Of a stretch of DNA of 64,000 bases, positions 51,628 through 60,572 are shown piece by piece. The stretch covers positions 4,223,501 to 4,287,500 of the forward strand of contig NC_012491.1 of the NCBI RefSeq assembly GCF_000010165.1, written 5' to 3'. Below the pieces are notes generated by a model. It saw only the letters and a program-made list of their open reading frames with translations, had not been told where the DNA came from and searched no databases. The stretch is from Brevibacillus brevis NBRC 100599. Its GTDB lineage: Bacteria > Bacillota > Bacilli > Brevibacillales > Brevibacillaceae. Every line of letters starts with the position of its first letter. The stretch's first letter is position 1. Position numbers and translations under genes: made by a program.

Positions 51628-52683
51628 TTACTCGATCACTTGTCCAGCACGGTCGAGCATGGCTTTCGGAATCGTCACACCCATTTTTTCCGCTGCTTTC
51701 TTATTCAATACGAGCTTCATGTCTGCTTGCACTTCAACAGCCATATCTGCCGGCTTCGCTTCACCCTTCAGGATTTTTGTTGCCATATCAGCTGTTTGCT
51801 CACCAAGCTTCGTGTAGTCGATCCCGTAAGTGGCAATCGCTCCGCTCTTCACAGAGTTTTCTTCACCAGCGATGACCGGAATTTTCTGTGCTTCAGCGAC
51901 TCCGATCACAGCTGCAATCGAAGATACAACCATGTTGTCAGTTGGTACGTAGAAAGCATCTACTTTGCCCACCATGGACTCAGCTGCTTGCTTCACTTCT
52001 GTCGCGCTCGTAATTGCCGCTTCTTTAATTTCTAAACCAAGTTTACCGGCTACTGCTTTTGCCGCATCTACTTGTACTTTGGAGTTGACTTCGCCAGAAC
52101 TATAAATGATTCCAACAGATTTCGCATCAGCTTTCATTTCTTTGATCAGCTTCAATTGCTCTTCGACTGGATTCATATCCGATGTACCGGTTACGTTCGC
52201 TCCCGGCTTGTCCATCGCTGCAACCAGACCAGCTTCTACAGGATCGGTTACCGCAGTAAACAGGATCGGAATTTCTTTACTGGTTTGTGCGGCAGCCTGT
52301 GCCGTTGGAGTTGCAATGGCCAACACCAAATCTACTTTGTCAGCCTCGAATTTTTGGGCAATCTGAATGGCTGTATCCATGCTCGCTTGAGCGGATTGCA
52401 CATCGATTTTTACTTGCTTGTCTTTTTCGTAACCGTTTTTAGCCAGTTGGCTGATAAAGCCCTCTCTCGCTGCATCCAAAGCAGGGTGTTCAACGAATTG
52501 GGCGATTCCAATTGTCAGCTGCTTGGTTTCAGTAGACGGGGCAGATGCCGTCGTAGTAGCAGGAGCGGGTGTAGGATTGTTTGCAGGAGTAGTGCTTTGC
52601 TGTCCACAAGCGGTAACAGACAAAAGCAATAAAGGAAATAAAAAACTCTGAAAAATTTTAATACTCTTCTTTTGTTTGAACAT
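51628..52683 (-). CDS. ABC transporter substrate-binding lipoprotein (TrpX-like), copy 1
   Basis: 351 residues. Lipoprotein signal with lipobox LLSVTACGQ, a Thr/Pro/Ala-rich spacer, then an ABC_sub_bind domain: GIAQFVEHPALDAAREGFIS, IATPTAQAAAQTSKEIPILF, IPVIAGEENSVKSGAIATYG. This family binds tryptophan, tyrosine or related aromatic compounds in studied systems; the ligand here is inferred. GAGGGGGA precedes the ATG. Confidence 0.92.
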   Translation of the reverse strand: MFKQKKSIKIFQSFLFPLLLLSVTACGQQSTTPANNPTPAPATTTASAPSTETKQLTIGIAQFVEHPALDAAREGFISQLAKNGYEKDKQVKIDVQSAQASMDTAIQIAQKFEADKVDLVLAIATPTAQAAAQTSKEIPILFTAVTDPVEAGLVAAMDKPGANVTGTSDMNPVEEQLKLIKEMKADAKSVGIIYSSGEVNSKVQVDAAKAVAGKLGLEIKEAAITSATEVKQAAESMVGKVDAFYVPTDNMVVSSIAAVIGVAEAQKIPVIAGEENSVKSGAIATYGIDYTKLGEQTADMATKILKGEAKPADMAVEVQADMKLVLNKKAAEKMGVTIPKAMLDRAGQVIE

Positions 52684-52744
52684 TTAGTGAATTCCCCCTC
52701 GTGAATTTTTTCTACAGTTTAACATGGATAAAACAGTTTTAAAA

Positions 52745-52775
52745 GAATAAAAAGAGAGCATGACGCTCTCTTTTT
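52745..52775 (-). terminator. Terminator between the two binding-protein genes
   Basis: An 11-bp stem AAAAAGAGAGC/GCTCTCTTTTT (52749-52775) directly after the upstream stop codon, T tail ATTCTTTT on the minus strand. It probably lets only part of the transcripts through to the transporter genes. Confidence 0.8.
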
Positions 52776-53778
52776 ACTTGATGATTTCTTTCGCCTGTTG
52801 TTTGAGTGCCTCAGTAATAGTGAGCCCAAACTTTGCAGCAGCTGTTTCATTAATATACAAATCAGCTTGTTTCGAAATCTCTACAGGGGTATCAGCAACA
52901 CTCTGCCCTTTTAAGATACGGGCAGCCATATCGCCTGTTTGTTTACCGATTTGGTAGTAATCAATCCCGTAAGTAGCAACCGCTCCACGTTTCACTGTAT
53001 CGGTATCAGAAGCAAATACAGGAATTTTGTTTTCCTCTGCTGCTCCGAGCACCGCTTCAAAGGAAGATACGACGGTGTTGTCAATTGGGATAATAATGGC
53101 ATCTGCTTTACTAGCAAGACTTTGAGCCGCCAGCTGCACTTCAGACAGCTGCGAAATGCCCGCCTTGATGATTTCTACGCCTTGTTTTTGCGCTGCGTCT
53201 TCCAATTCCTTGACCTGTACCTCTGAGTTAATTTCGGAGGTTGTATAGATCACACCCAGCTTTTTCAGCCCAGGCAGGAAGGTTTTCACCAGCTTCAATT
53301 GTTGTTCCATGGATACTTTATCGGACGTCCCGGTCACGTTTTTGTCTGGCTTCTCCAGACTGCCAACCAGTTGAGCCGAGATCGGGTCTGTTACGGAACT
53401 GAAAATAACAGGTTTGTCAGCAATCGCCTTTGCTGCAGCCTGAGCGGATGGCGTCGCAATCGCTACGACAAGATCCTTTTTATCTCCGGCATACTTCTGT
53501 GCGATCGAGACTGTATTGTTCATGTCACCATGGGCGTTCTGGGAGTCTACCTCCAAGTTCTTGCCCTCTTCGTAGCCAGCATCCTTCAGACCATCTAAAA
53601 TTCCTTTATGAATGGCATCAAGCGCAGGGTGCTCCACGAATTGCGTCAGCCCCAGCTTCACTGTTTGCCCTTGGCCTGTCGTTGCTGCTGTCTCTGTTTT
53701 CCCACCTGTTTCGTTACCACATGCTGCCAAGGAAAACGCCAGCAATGCGGTCAGTACCATACTGACTGCTCGTCTCAT
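52774..53778 (-). CDS. ABC transporter substrate-binding lipoprotein (TrpX-like), copy 2
   Basis: 334 residues, lipobox FSLAACGNE, clearly paralogous to the next gene (GLTQFVEHPALDAIHKGILD, IATPSAQAAAKAIADKPVIF, IPVFASDTDTVKRGAVATYG). It is first in the transcription unit behind GAGGAGG. The ligand pocket residues differ in places, so the two copies may bind different ligands or the same one with different affinity, sharing one permease and ATPase. Confidence 0.92.
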   Translation of the reverse strand: MRRAVSMVLTALLAFSLAACGNETGGKTETAATTGQGQTVKLGLTQFVEHPALDAIHKGILDGLKDAGYEEGKNLEVDSQNAHGDMNNTVSIAQKYAGDKKDLVVAIATPSAQAAAKAIADKPVIFSSVTDPISAQLVGSLEKPDKNVTGTSDKVSMEQQLKLVKTFLPGLKKLGVIYTTSEINSEVQVKELEDAAQKQGVEIIKAGISQLSEVQLAAQSLASKADAIIIPIDNTVVSSFEAVLGAAEENKIPVFASDTDTVKRGAVATYGIDYYQIGKQTGDMAARILKGQSVADTPVEISKQADLYINETAAAKFGLTITEALKQQAKEIIK

Positions 53779-53909
53779 CTGTACTTCCTCCTCTAGTCTC
53801 TACTCTCAGCTGCTCTAATCACCCTAAGTAATTAGGCTCATTGCCATCTATGCAACTTGTGTCCCATTATAGCAATTATATTACGCATTGAGAAGCCCCC
53901 TTTCTTCCC

Positions 53910-55241
53910 TTACGTGGAACTGATTTCTTCCTCTGCTTTGCCGACTTTCTTTACATAGACCCGGGTGATTCTGTAATGATCGACCTCTCCCACGATAAAT
54001 TCGTACTTTCCTTCTCTTACCCGATCCCCCACGCGCGGCGGATGGTCGATCTGCATGTAAATCCAGCCAGCAAGCGTATCCACATCGCTCGACTCCAATT
54101 CGATGTCCAGATAATCGCCCGCTTCTTCCAATAACATACGCCCGTCCAATGACAGCATGCCGTCACTACGTTCTACTTCTGGGCGTTCATCGTCAAACTC
54201 GTCCTGGATGTCTCCAACAATTTCTTCCATTATATCTTCGAGGGTCACCAGTCCGGCAGTGCCTCCATACTCATCAATGATAATCGCCATTTGCCCTCGT
54301 TGTTTTTGCAGCATGGTCAGCAACCGGCTGATCGAGATCGTCTCCGGTACCGTCAAAATCGGGCGCATGAAGGTCTGAAGATCATGGCTCTCTCCTTCCA
54401 GAAGCCCCGTCAGCATATCCTTGATATGTAAACTACCGACAACATGGTCCTTGTCACCATCCACTACTGGATAGCGGGTAAATCGTCCGTTTTGGACATG
54501 CTTGACGTTCTCGTCAAAAGGATCGCGCAGGTTCAAGACAACCATATCTGTACGCGGAACCATGATTTCTCTCGCCATCGTCTCCGAGAAATCAAAAATA
54601 TTATCAACCAGCATCAGCTCGGTTTGATCAATCAAGCCGCTTTTATGACTTTCATTGACAAGAATGCGTATCTCTTCTTCTGTATGTGCTTCCTGATGCG
54701 GCTCCAACGATATATGAAAAAGCCCAAGAAAATGACTCGCGGACCAGTTCAGCATTTGAATAAAGGGATACATGATTTTGTAAAAGAGTTGGATCGGCTT
54801 GGCTACTGCCAGTACCACCTTCTCGGAGTATTGAATCGCCAATGTCTTCGGAGCCAGCTCCCCCAGCACGATATGCAAAAACGTAATCAACGAAAAAGCG
54901 ATAATAAAGGAAATACTGGTCACAACCGTTTCATTTAAATGGAAGTAACCAAAAACTGGATGCAAGAGATGCGCGATAGCAGGCTCTCCCAACCAACCGA
55001 GTCCTAATGAAGCCAGCGTAATCCCAAGTTGGCACGCGGAGAGGTAGGCATCCAAATTGTGCAGGACTCTCTCGACGTCAACAGCGCGCTTGTTTCCTTC
55101 TGCTGCGAGCTGTGCAATGCGCGATTCCCTTACCTTTACGATCGCGAATTCAGTCGCAACAAAGAACCCGTTCAGGAGTACGAGGATCATGACCAAGATC
55201 AAATTAAACAAGCTACCCCAAATTGCCATGCTCCCCGCCAT
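53910..55241 (-). CDS. CNNM/CorC family membrane protein (second copy)
   Basis: 443 residues with the layout of the copy at 32.3 kb: CNNM domain with four segments (FNLILVMILVLLNGFFVATE at the start), CBS pair (AREIMVPRTDMVVL and IDEYGGTAGLVTLEDIMEEI) and a CorC_HlyC domain at the end. The two copies are similar over their full length. An alternative ATG lies four codons in (55229). It is divergent from the XPB helicase gene. Confidence 0.88.
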   Translation of the reverse strand: MAGSMAIWGSLFNLILVMILVLLNGFFVATEFAIVKVRESRIAQLAAEGNKRAVDVERVLHNLDAYLSACQLGITLASLGLGWLGEPAIAHLLHPVFGYFHLNETVVTSISFIIAFSLITFLHIVLGELAPKTLAIQYSEKVVLAVAKPIQLFYKIMYPFIQMLNWSASHFLGLFHISLEPHQEAHTEEEIRILVNESHKSGLIDQTELMLVDNIFDFSETMAREIMVPRTDMVVLNLRDPFDENVKHVQNGRFTRYPVVDGDKDHVVGSLHIKDMLTGLLEGESHDLQTFMRPILTVPETISISRLLTMLQKQRGQMAIIIDEYGGTAGLVTLEDIMEEIVGDIQDEFDDERPEVERSDGMLSLDGRMLLEEAGDYLDIELESSDVDTLAGWIYMQIDHPPRVGDRVREGKYEFIVGEVDHYRITRVYVKKVGKAEEEISST

Positions 55242-55370
55242 CCTTTCCGTCCATGCTTTGGGATATTGTTTCCCATCATAGCCAAAATGTTACCTGTTCG
55301 TTTTTCTTTCTTTTTGAGATTGTGATACCATAGTGCTGATTCCTATGCCTTTTGCAACGAGGTGAGTCTA

Positions 55371-57035
55371 TTGTCCTACCGTCCAGACCTGCCCTTGATC
55401 GTTCAAAGCGATCGGACGATATTGTTGGAAACACAGCATCCTTTCTTTCACGAGGCCAGACAAGCTATCAGTGGTTTTACTGAGCTAATCAAAAACCCAG
55501 AATACATCCATACCTATCGGATCACCCCTTTATCGCTTTGGAATGCAGCTGCATCCGGTCTTACATCACAAGAGGTAACAGACGTGCTTGGCAACTACAG
55601 CAAGTACGGTGTCCCGCCAACCATCGTTAAAGAAATTGAAGATACGATGCGAAAATACGGCTTGTTTCGTTTGGAACGCATTGGTGATCAACTCGTATTA
55701 ATGAGTGAAGACCCACTTCTTTTAACAGAGGTAACCAGTTATAAATCAATCGCTGCTCTTTTTGAGAATGAGTTCGTCATCAAAAGCTATGCGCGCGGAC
55801 TAATCAAACAAGAGCTGATCAAGCTCGGGTTTCCTGTTCAAGATTTGGCGGGCTATACAGAAGGCGAATCCTGTGCAGTTAGCTTACGGGAAACGACATC
55901 CCGAGGCAGAGCATTCTCTTTGCGTTCTTATCAAAAAGAAGCTGTCGATGCCTTCTATTCCGGAGGCGCTGTGACTGGGGGCAGCGGCGTTCTCGTCCTC
56001 CCCTGTGGTGCTGGAAAAACAATCATTGGACTCGGTGCCATTTGCCAGTTGCAAACAGCCACCCTCATATTAACCACGAATACGACATCGGTTCGCCAGT
56101 GGATCGCTGAGCTCTTGGACAAAACAGGACTTGATCCAAATATGGTCGGGGAATACACTGGTGACAACAAAGAAGTCAAGCCAATAACTGTGGCAACTTA
56201 TCAAATTCTTACATACCGCCCCACCGCCGAAGATGATTTTCCTCATCTGAAACTCTTTTCAGAGCGCGACTGGGGGCTTATTATTTACGATGAGGTGCAT
56301 TTGTTGCCTGCACCCATCTTTCGTGTAACTTCTGGGATTCAAGCCACTCGCAGACTTGGGCTGACGGCTACTCTTGTTCGGGAAGACGGGCGGGAGGAAG
56401 ATGTTTTCACGCTGATTGGTCCAAAAAAGTACGAGGTTCCGTGGAAAGTCATGGAAGAGCAAGGCTGGATCGCAGAGGCGCATTGCCGAGAAATTCGACT
56501 CCCCTTTGAGCCGAAGTGGCGGGAGGCTTACGCACATGCAACCGCCCGCCAAAAGTTTCGCATTGCAGCGGAAAATCCAAAAAAACTGGAGGTCGTCCGC
56601 GAGCTCTTGGAGAGGCACGCCCACGATCGCGTTTTGATCATCGGGCAATATATCGATCAGCTTGAGCAGATGGCAACGGCCCTCCAACTGCCACTCATTA
56701 CAGGAAAAGTACCGGACAAAGAACGTGAGGTTTTGTACACGCAGTTTAAAAAAGGGGAAATTACACGCCTGATCGTATCTAAGGTAGCCAACTTTGCGGT
56801 TGATTTGCCGGATGCCAACGTCGCGATCCAAATCTCCGGGACGTATGGTTCCAGACAAGAAGAGGCACAGCGCCTGGGACGTATCTTAAGGCCCAAAACA
56901 GACGACAACACTGCCCATTTTTATACATTGGTAACACGAGACACGAGAGAGCAGGAGTTTTCGCTCCATCGCCAGCTTTTTCTGGTCGAACAGGGCTATC
57001 CATACGATATTATAGAAATCGAAACGCTGGTCTGA
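55371..57035 (+). CDS. XPB/Rad25-type superfamily 2 DNA helicase
   Basis: 554 residues from a TTG at 55371 (GAGGTG six bases upstream). The N-terminal about 180 residues form the helicase-associated domain; the ATPase core then has VLPCGAGKTIIGLG (Walker A), IIYDEVHLLPA (DEVH box), GLTATLVREDGREEDVF with the RED motif diagnostic of XPB, and in the second lobe RLIVSKVANFAVDLPDAN and AQRLGRILRP. XPB-type helicases occur in some bacteria as well as archaea and eukaryotes and act in DNA repair or transcription. The last codons carry the promoter of the next gene. Confidence 0.93.
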   Translation: MSYRPDLPLIVQSDRTILLETQHPFFHEARQAISGFTELIKNPEYIHTYRITPLSLWNAAASGLTSQEVTDVLGNYSKYGVPPTIVKEIEDTMRKYGLFRLERIGDQLVLMSEDPLLLTEVTSYKSIAALFENEFVIKSYARGLIKQELIKLGFPVQDLAGYTEGESCAVSLRETTSRGRAFSLRSYQKEAVDAFYSGGAVTGGSGVLVLPCGAGKTIIGLGAICQLQTATLILTTNTTSVRQWIAELLDKTGLDPNMVGEYTGDNKEVKPITVATYQILTYRPTAEDDFPHLKLFSERDWGLIIYDEVHLLPAPIFRVTSGIQATRRLGLTATLVREDGREEDVFTLIGPKKYEVPWKVMEEQGWIAEAHCREIRLPFEPKWREAYAHATARQKFRIAAENPKKLEVVRELLERHAHDRVLIIGQYIDQLEQMATALQLPLITGKVPDKEREVLYTQFKKGEITRLIVSKVANFAVDLPDANVAIQISGTYGSRQEEAQRLGRILRPKTDDNTAHFYTLVTRDTREQEFSLHRQLFLVEQGYPYDIIEIETLV

Positions 57036-57060
57036 AACGTTTACGAATAACCAGCGTCTC
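57033..57060 (+). promoter_or_regulatory. ECF-type promoter of the sigma factor gene (autoregulation)
   Basis: TGAAAC (57033-57038), 16-bp spacer, CGTCTC (57055-57060). This fits promoters of the SigW/SigM/SigV type (TGAAAC N16 CGT). The TGA of the -35 box is the stop codon of the XPB gene. Such a promoter before a sigma gene usually means autoregulation. Confidence 0.75.
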
Positions 57061-57087
57061 ATAGAGGGAAGGGAGGCCAAAGATTCA

Positions 57088-57657
57088 ATGCAATCCGACG
57101 CCGAAATCATTCAGCGGATTCTTCAAGGCGACATCGAAGCGTATCGCGACCTCATCCAGCGATATCAGCATATGATCTATGTTTTCATTTACAAAATGGT
57201 AAACAATCGCTCTGATGCAGAGGATCTTACTCAAGAAGTATTTGTAAAAGCGTATGAAAAATTGTCGACATTCCGTGGAGACAGCCAGTTTTCTTCTTGG
57301 TTACATACGCTCGCCCGAAATAAGAGCATCGACTTCTTGCGTCGCCGAAAGTATCATGACTCGGATGAACAATTGGCCTATGTGCCATCTAATACACGGG
57401 ACGAATCCCCTCAGGAATCGCTCATGACAAAAGAGCAACGTCGAGAAATTCAGGAAGCCTTTGCCTTACTGTCAGATTCTTATCGAGAAGTGATCGTCCT
57501 TCGCTGTACGCACGAATATCCGTTTGAAAAGATAGCGACACTTCTCGGCATCGCCGAATCTACAGCTCGTGTCCGTTACTTGCGTGCTCGTCAGGAACTC
57601 GCAAAATTGTTATCCCGCAAGGAAGGGGGGCTCGTACATGAACTGCCAGGCATTTAG
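57088..57657 (+). CDS. ECF RNA polymerase sigma factor (SigW-like)
   Basis: 189 residues with region 2 (DLIQRYQHMIYVFIYKMV, DAEDLTQEVFVKAYEKLSTF, FSSWLHTLARNKSIDFLRR) and region 4 (AFALLSDSYREVIVLRC, EKIATLLGIAESTARVRYLR). The regions are joined by a short acidic linker, as in ECF factors. GGGAGG precedes the start. The anti-sigma gene overlaps its 3' end by 20 bp. The target stress is unknown; membrane or cell-envelope stress is usual for this group. Confidence 0.95.
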   Translation: MQSDAEIIQRILQGDIEAYRDLIQRYQHMIYVFIYKMVNNRSDAEDLTQEVFVKAYEKLSTFRGDSQFSSWLHTLARNKSIDFLRRRKYHDSDEQLAYVPSNTRDESPQESLMTKEQRREIQEAFALLSDSYREVIVLRCTHEYPFEKIATLLGIAESTARVRYLRARQELAKLLSRKEGGLVHELPGI

Positions 57658-59038
57658 AAAGGCATGGCTAGATGACACAGATAGCGATTCGCACTCACAT
57701 ATTGAAACCTGTGACGAATGCATCGCTTGGATAGAAACGCAAATGACAACAGAAGAGGAGGTGCAGTTCTTGAAGGAGGTTCCAATACCTCAAGCGAACC
57801 TGGAAGACAGAATCATGCAAGCAATCTACCAGACCGCCGGAAAAGGTGTACCCCCTCACGCCGCTACTGCATCTTCAGAGCAACAAACGAGCACAGTGAT
57901 TTCAAAACCAAACAAGCGTTGGACCAAAGGCTTCCCTTCATACGCCTGGGTTAGCGCAGCGGCTGTCTTGCTCGCAGTTGGTTTCGTCGGCTACCAACAA
58001 CTGGCACCGAGTAGTAATCAAATGGCTGCCACACAAGAAAACGGGATACAAGACGATCAGATCAACAAGAACATAGTTGCATTCGACGCGGAATCAAAAT
58101 CGGCAACACAGGCTCCAGCACCTGCAATCGCTTCTCAACCAGTAGCTGCTGACAGCCCTACGATGAAAAAGGCAGAGAGCAATTCTGAGTCTGCTGCTAC
58201 ACAATCGCAGGTCGCTCCAACTGCACCTAAAAAAGATACACCTCCTACATCACCTCCCCAATCGAACAATGCGATTGCGATGGTGAAACCAGAGGAAAAA
58301 GCAGCCACACCAGAGTCACATACGGTAAATAAAGACGGGCAGAACAGCGTGGCATCTCGGGGATTACAGGGGAACACAGCTGATCAAGCGGCTAAAGCGA
58401 AATCAGAAGTTCCAGCGGAGTCAGCAAATACTGGTAACCATATAGCCGCTAAGGAAGCCAATGGCGCTGCTGCTGAGAATCCTATGACCTTTGGGATGGC
58501 TTCCCAAGCGGAACCAGACACGGCTGATGGGGGTACAACTGAGAACGCATTAGTGGGTCCAGCGTTGCCAGCGGTAGCGAAGCAGCCCATTACACTATCC
58601 TCGTTCACTGATTTGAATACCGCTGTACAAGCATCAGATATGCCCGTACCTGCCCTGTCGCAAGCACCGAATGGGTTCTCGATGAGTACAGTATCGGTCC
58701 AATATGAATCGGAAACCAGCCAGAAGGTGACTCGCTTAACTTCAGATTACAAGCGGAACAACGACTGGATTCGCATAGATGTTGTGCGTAATACAGAAGG
58801 CAAGCGTAGCCTCTCTATCCCAGGTACTTTCTCGGCTACTCAGTTGTTTGCAGTCAACGGAGAGCAAGCCATCGCTGTTTCATTTGATCAAACGGATTCA
58901 AAAGCATCAACTGCCCAGCACGCGGCTCATTTTAATGCTAAATCCGACAATCAATCGTTGTATGTCGTAATGACGGCACACGGTGTCACCTTAAATGAAT
59001 TAATGGATGCTGCCAAGCATATCACGTGGAATCCGTAA
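57638..59038 (+). CDS. Membrane anti-sigma factor with zinc-binding N-terminus and long low-complexity linker
   Basis: 466 residues from the ATG at 57638 (GGAAGGGGGG upstream). The N-terminal ZAS-type anti-sigma domain has HIETCDEC (HxxxCxxC). One transmembrane helix (YAWVSAAAVLLAVGFVGYQQ, about residue 105) leads outside. About 200 residues of Ala/Ser/Thr/Pro/Lys-rich low complexity follow (about 130-320), then a folded C-terminal domain (NGFSMSTVSVQYESETSQKV to the end) of the DUF4367-like type found in extracytoplasmic sensors. It should hold the sigma factor at the membrane until a signal triggers release. Confidence 0.9.
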   Translation: MNCQAFRKAWLDDTDSDSHSHIETCDECIAWIETQMTTEEEVQFLKEVPIPQANLEDRIMQAIYQTAGKGVPPHAATASSEQQTSTVISKPNKRWTKGFPSYAWVSAAAVLLAVGFVGYQQLAPSSNQMAATQENGIQDDQINKNIVAFDAESKSATQAPAPAIASQPVAADSPTMKKAESNSESAATQSQVAPTAPKKDTPPTSPPQSNNAIAMVKPEEKAATPESHTVNKDGQNSVASRGLQGNTADQAAKAKSEVPAESANTGNHIAAKEANGAAAENPMTFGMASQAEPDTADGGTTENALVGPALPAVAKQPITLSSFTDLNTAVQASDMPVPALSQAPNGFSMSTVSVQYESETSQKVTRLTSDYKRNNDWIRIDVVRNTEGKRSLSIPGTFSATQLFAVNGEQAIAVSFDQTDSKASTAQHAAHFNAKSDNQSLYVVMTAHGVTLNELMDAAKHITWNP

Positions 59039-59089
59039 AACTGACCAAGGAGAATGGATGCCTCCACGCTGGTTAGCCTTTTGATTGAA

Positions 59090-59138
59090 GTAAAAAAACG
59101 CTGCTCTCTTTCAACAAGAGACAGCGTTTTTCTTATCT
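59090..59138. terminator. Bidirectional terminator after the anti-sigma gene
   Basis: AAAAACGCTG-CTCT pairs with AGAG-CAGCGTTTTT (59094-59131), A run before and TTCTTATC after; shared with the converging yusU-like gene. Confidence 0.85.
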
Positions 59139-59399
59139 TTAGTGCTTTTGATTTTTCTCCTGATTCCACTGCTTGATTTGCTCGATGATTTCCCGAATTT
59201 GATTTCGTGCTTCCATATGTTCAGGCTCGCTTCCCCAATGCTGAATCAGCGGCGGCATCGCTTTTGCCATTGTCGTGTACAGGCACCATACTTTTACCAT
59301 TTCTACGCGCTCAGGAGTCGCTTCTCCTGTCAACAGCTCTGTAAATTTACGAACTAGATCCTCCAGTTCAGGGACCAACGCTTCTTTTTTCTCGTCCAT
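59139..59399 (-). CDS. DUF2573 (YusU-like) protein
   Basis: 86 residues, helical, charged: FTELLTGEATPERVEMVKVW and YTTMAKAMPPLIQHW, matching the small YusU family of Bacillales as I know it. The function is unknown. The ribosome binding site upstream of the ATG is GAGGTAACTGGC. Confidence 0.75.
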   Translation of the reverse strand: MDEKKEALVPELEDLVRKFTELLTGEATPERVEMVKVWCLYTTMAKAMPPLIQHWGSEPEHMEARNQIREIIEQIKQWNQEKNQKH

Positions 59400-59546
59400 G
59401 CCAGTTACCTCACTTTCGGGAACTCTTCTATTTGTATCCTTGGTTTATTTTACGAAAAAACGCCCACGCGGAAAAGGAAGATTTTTCAGGTGGGATCGGT
59501 TACGCTTAAGCTATCAAGATGAACGAGGTGAAGACTTATCAAAGAC

Positions 59547-60005
59547 ATGACTATTCGATTAGTTCCGACAACCAGAGATAACTGGCAGGATGCATTACGC
59601 TTGCAGGTTCAGGACGAGCAGCAGCGCTTCGTCCCCTCTGTTGCCGTTTCGTTGGCGAAGGTTCATATCCGTCCTGACGGTGACAACTGCGCCTATGAAC
59701 CATTCTGTCTATATGACGCTGATAAAATGGTTGGGTTTGTCATGATTGCTTATGACGCCTCCACAGATTGGTGTTACTGGTTCAATGGTTTTTTGATTGA
59801 TCACCAGTACCAAGGCAAAGGATATGGCAGAGCAGCCCTCTCAGCGATCGTAGATAAAGTACGGAACCGTTTCCCGCAAAGCCGATTTGTGAACTTGACC
59901 GTATGCCCGGACAATGCAGGTGCAAGACATTTATACAGTCAATCCGGTTTTGAAGAAACTGGCGACGTATACGGTGGAGAGATTGTTTACAGACTCTCAT
60001 TATGA
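59547..60005 (+). CDS. GNAT family N-acetyltransferase (polyamine-acetyltransferase-like)
   Basis: 152 residues: FCLYDADKMVGFVMIAYD, FLIDHQYQGKGYGRAALSAI (acetyl-CoA motif) and NAGARHLYSQSGFEETGDVY. It resembles diamine/spermidine acetyltransferases of the BltD/PaiA group, but the acceptor is not certain. GAGGTG lies 16 bp before the ATG, unusually far. Confidence 0.8.
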   Translation: MTIRLVPTTRDNWQDALRLQVQDEQQRFVPSVAVSLAKVHIRPDGDNCAYEPFCLYDADKMVGFVMIAYDASTDWCYWFNGFLIDHQYQGKGYGRAALSAIVDKVRNRFPQSRFVNLTVCPDNAGARHLYSQSGFEETGDVYGGEIVYRLSL

Positions 60006-60008
60006 ACA

Positions 60009-60034
60009 AAAACCGCCAGAATTGGCGGTTTTCA
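60009..60034. terminator. Terminator between the GNAT and small export protein genes
   Basis: A 10-bp stem AAAACCGCCA/TGGCGGTTTT (60009-60032), A and T runs on both sides. Confidence 0.9.
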
Positions 60035-60043
60035 TGCATCTAG

Positions 60044-60484
60044 CTATTTTGTTTCTGGTACCATGAATTGCAAAAGACCAAAAGCCACTCCTGCCGTCAA
60101 TAGCGCACTCCAGATAATAATGCCCACGGACATCCACAGCATAAGCTTTTTCGTAGGGGCTCCCAGCGAGATACCAATAGCAGCTCCTAGTGGGGCTCCC
60201 GTTAAAAGCGGCGAAGTCAGACCTAGGCCGACCACTCCGTATTTATCCCAAATCTGCCACATGCGCCCTTGACGCTTGCTGCGATTCTCTACACGCTTTA
60301 AAAGCCAATTGCGCAATGAACCTCCCACGAAAATAACAGCACCTGCGCTGATAATTGCACCCACCGCACTAAAGATTCCGATCAGAACCGGTGGTAGCTG
60401 CAACATAAAGCCTACAGGGATTGCTGCCCACAGCTCAAACATGCCAGATAGTGTCACCGAGCCTGCTTTCCATAATACATCCAT
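60044..60484 (-). CDS. Small multidrug export-type membrane protein (COG2426-like)
   Basis: 146 residues, four hydrophobic segments, Gly-rich: FELWAAIPVGFMLQLPPVLI, DKYGVVGLGLTSPLLTGAPL and AIGISLGAPTKKLMLWMSVG. The pattern of the putative small multidrug export protein family; transport function in this family is not well shown. Confidence 0.75.
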   Translation of the reverse strand: MDVLWKAGSVTLSGMFELWAAIPVGFMLQLPPVLIGIFSAVGAIISAGAVIFVGGSLRNWLLKRVENRSKRQGRMWQIWDKYGVVGLGLTSPLLTGAPLGAAIGISLGAPTKKLMLWMSVGIIIWSALLTAGVAFGLLQFMVPETK

Positions 60485-60572
60485 TCTGTTTCGCCTTTCC
60501 CCTCTCGCTGTCTTTTTCTTTCGTCATGGTAAAGACGAGCAGACTTGGAGAAAAGTAACGAAAAAAGTCAAA

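Noticed and set aside
53779..53909. Tryptophan T-box leader upstream of the TrpX-like genes
   Set aside because: The leader is only about 130 bases, and the T-box sequence and antiterminator are absent.
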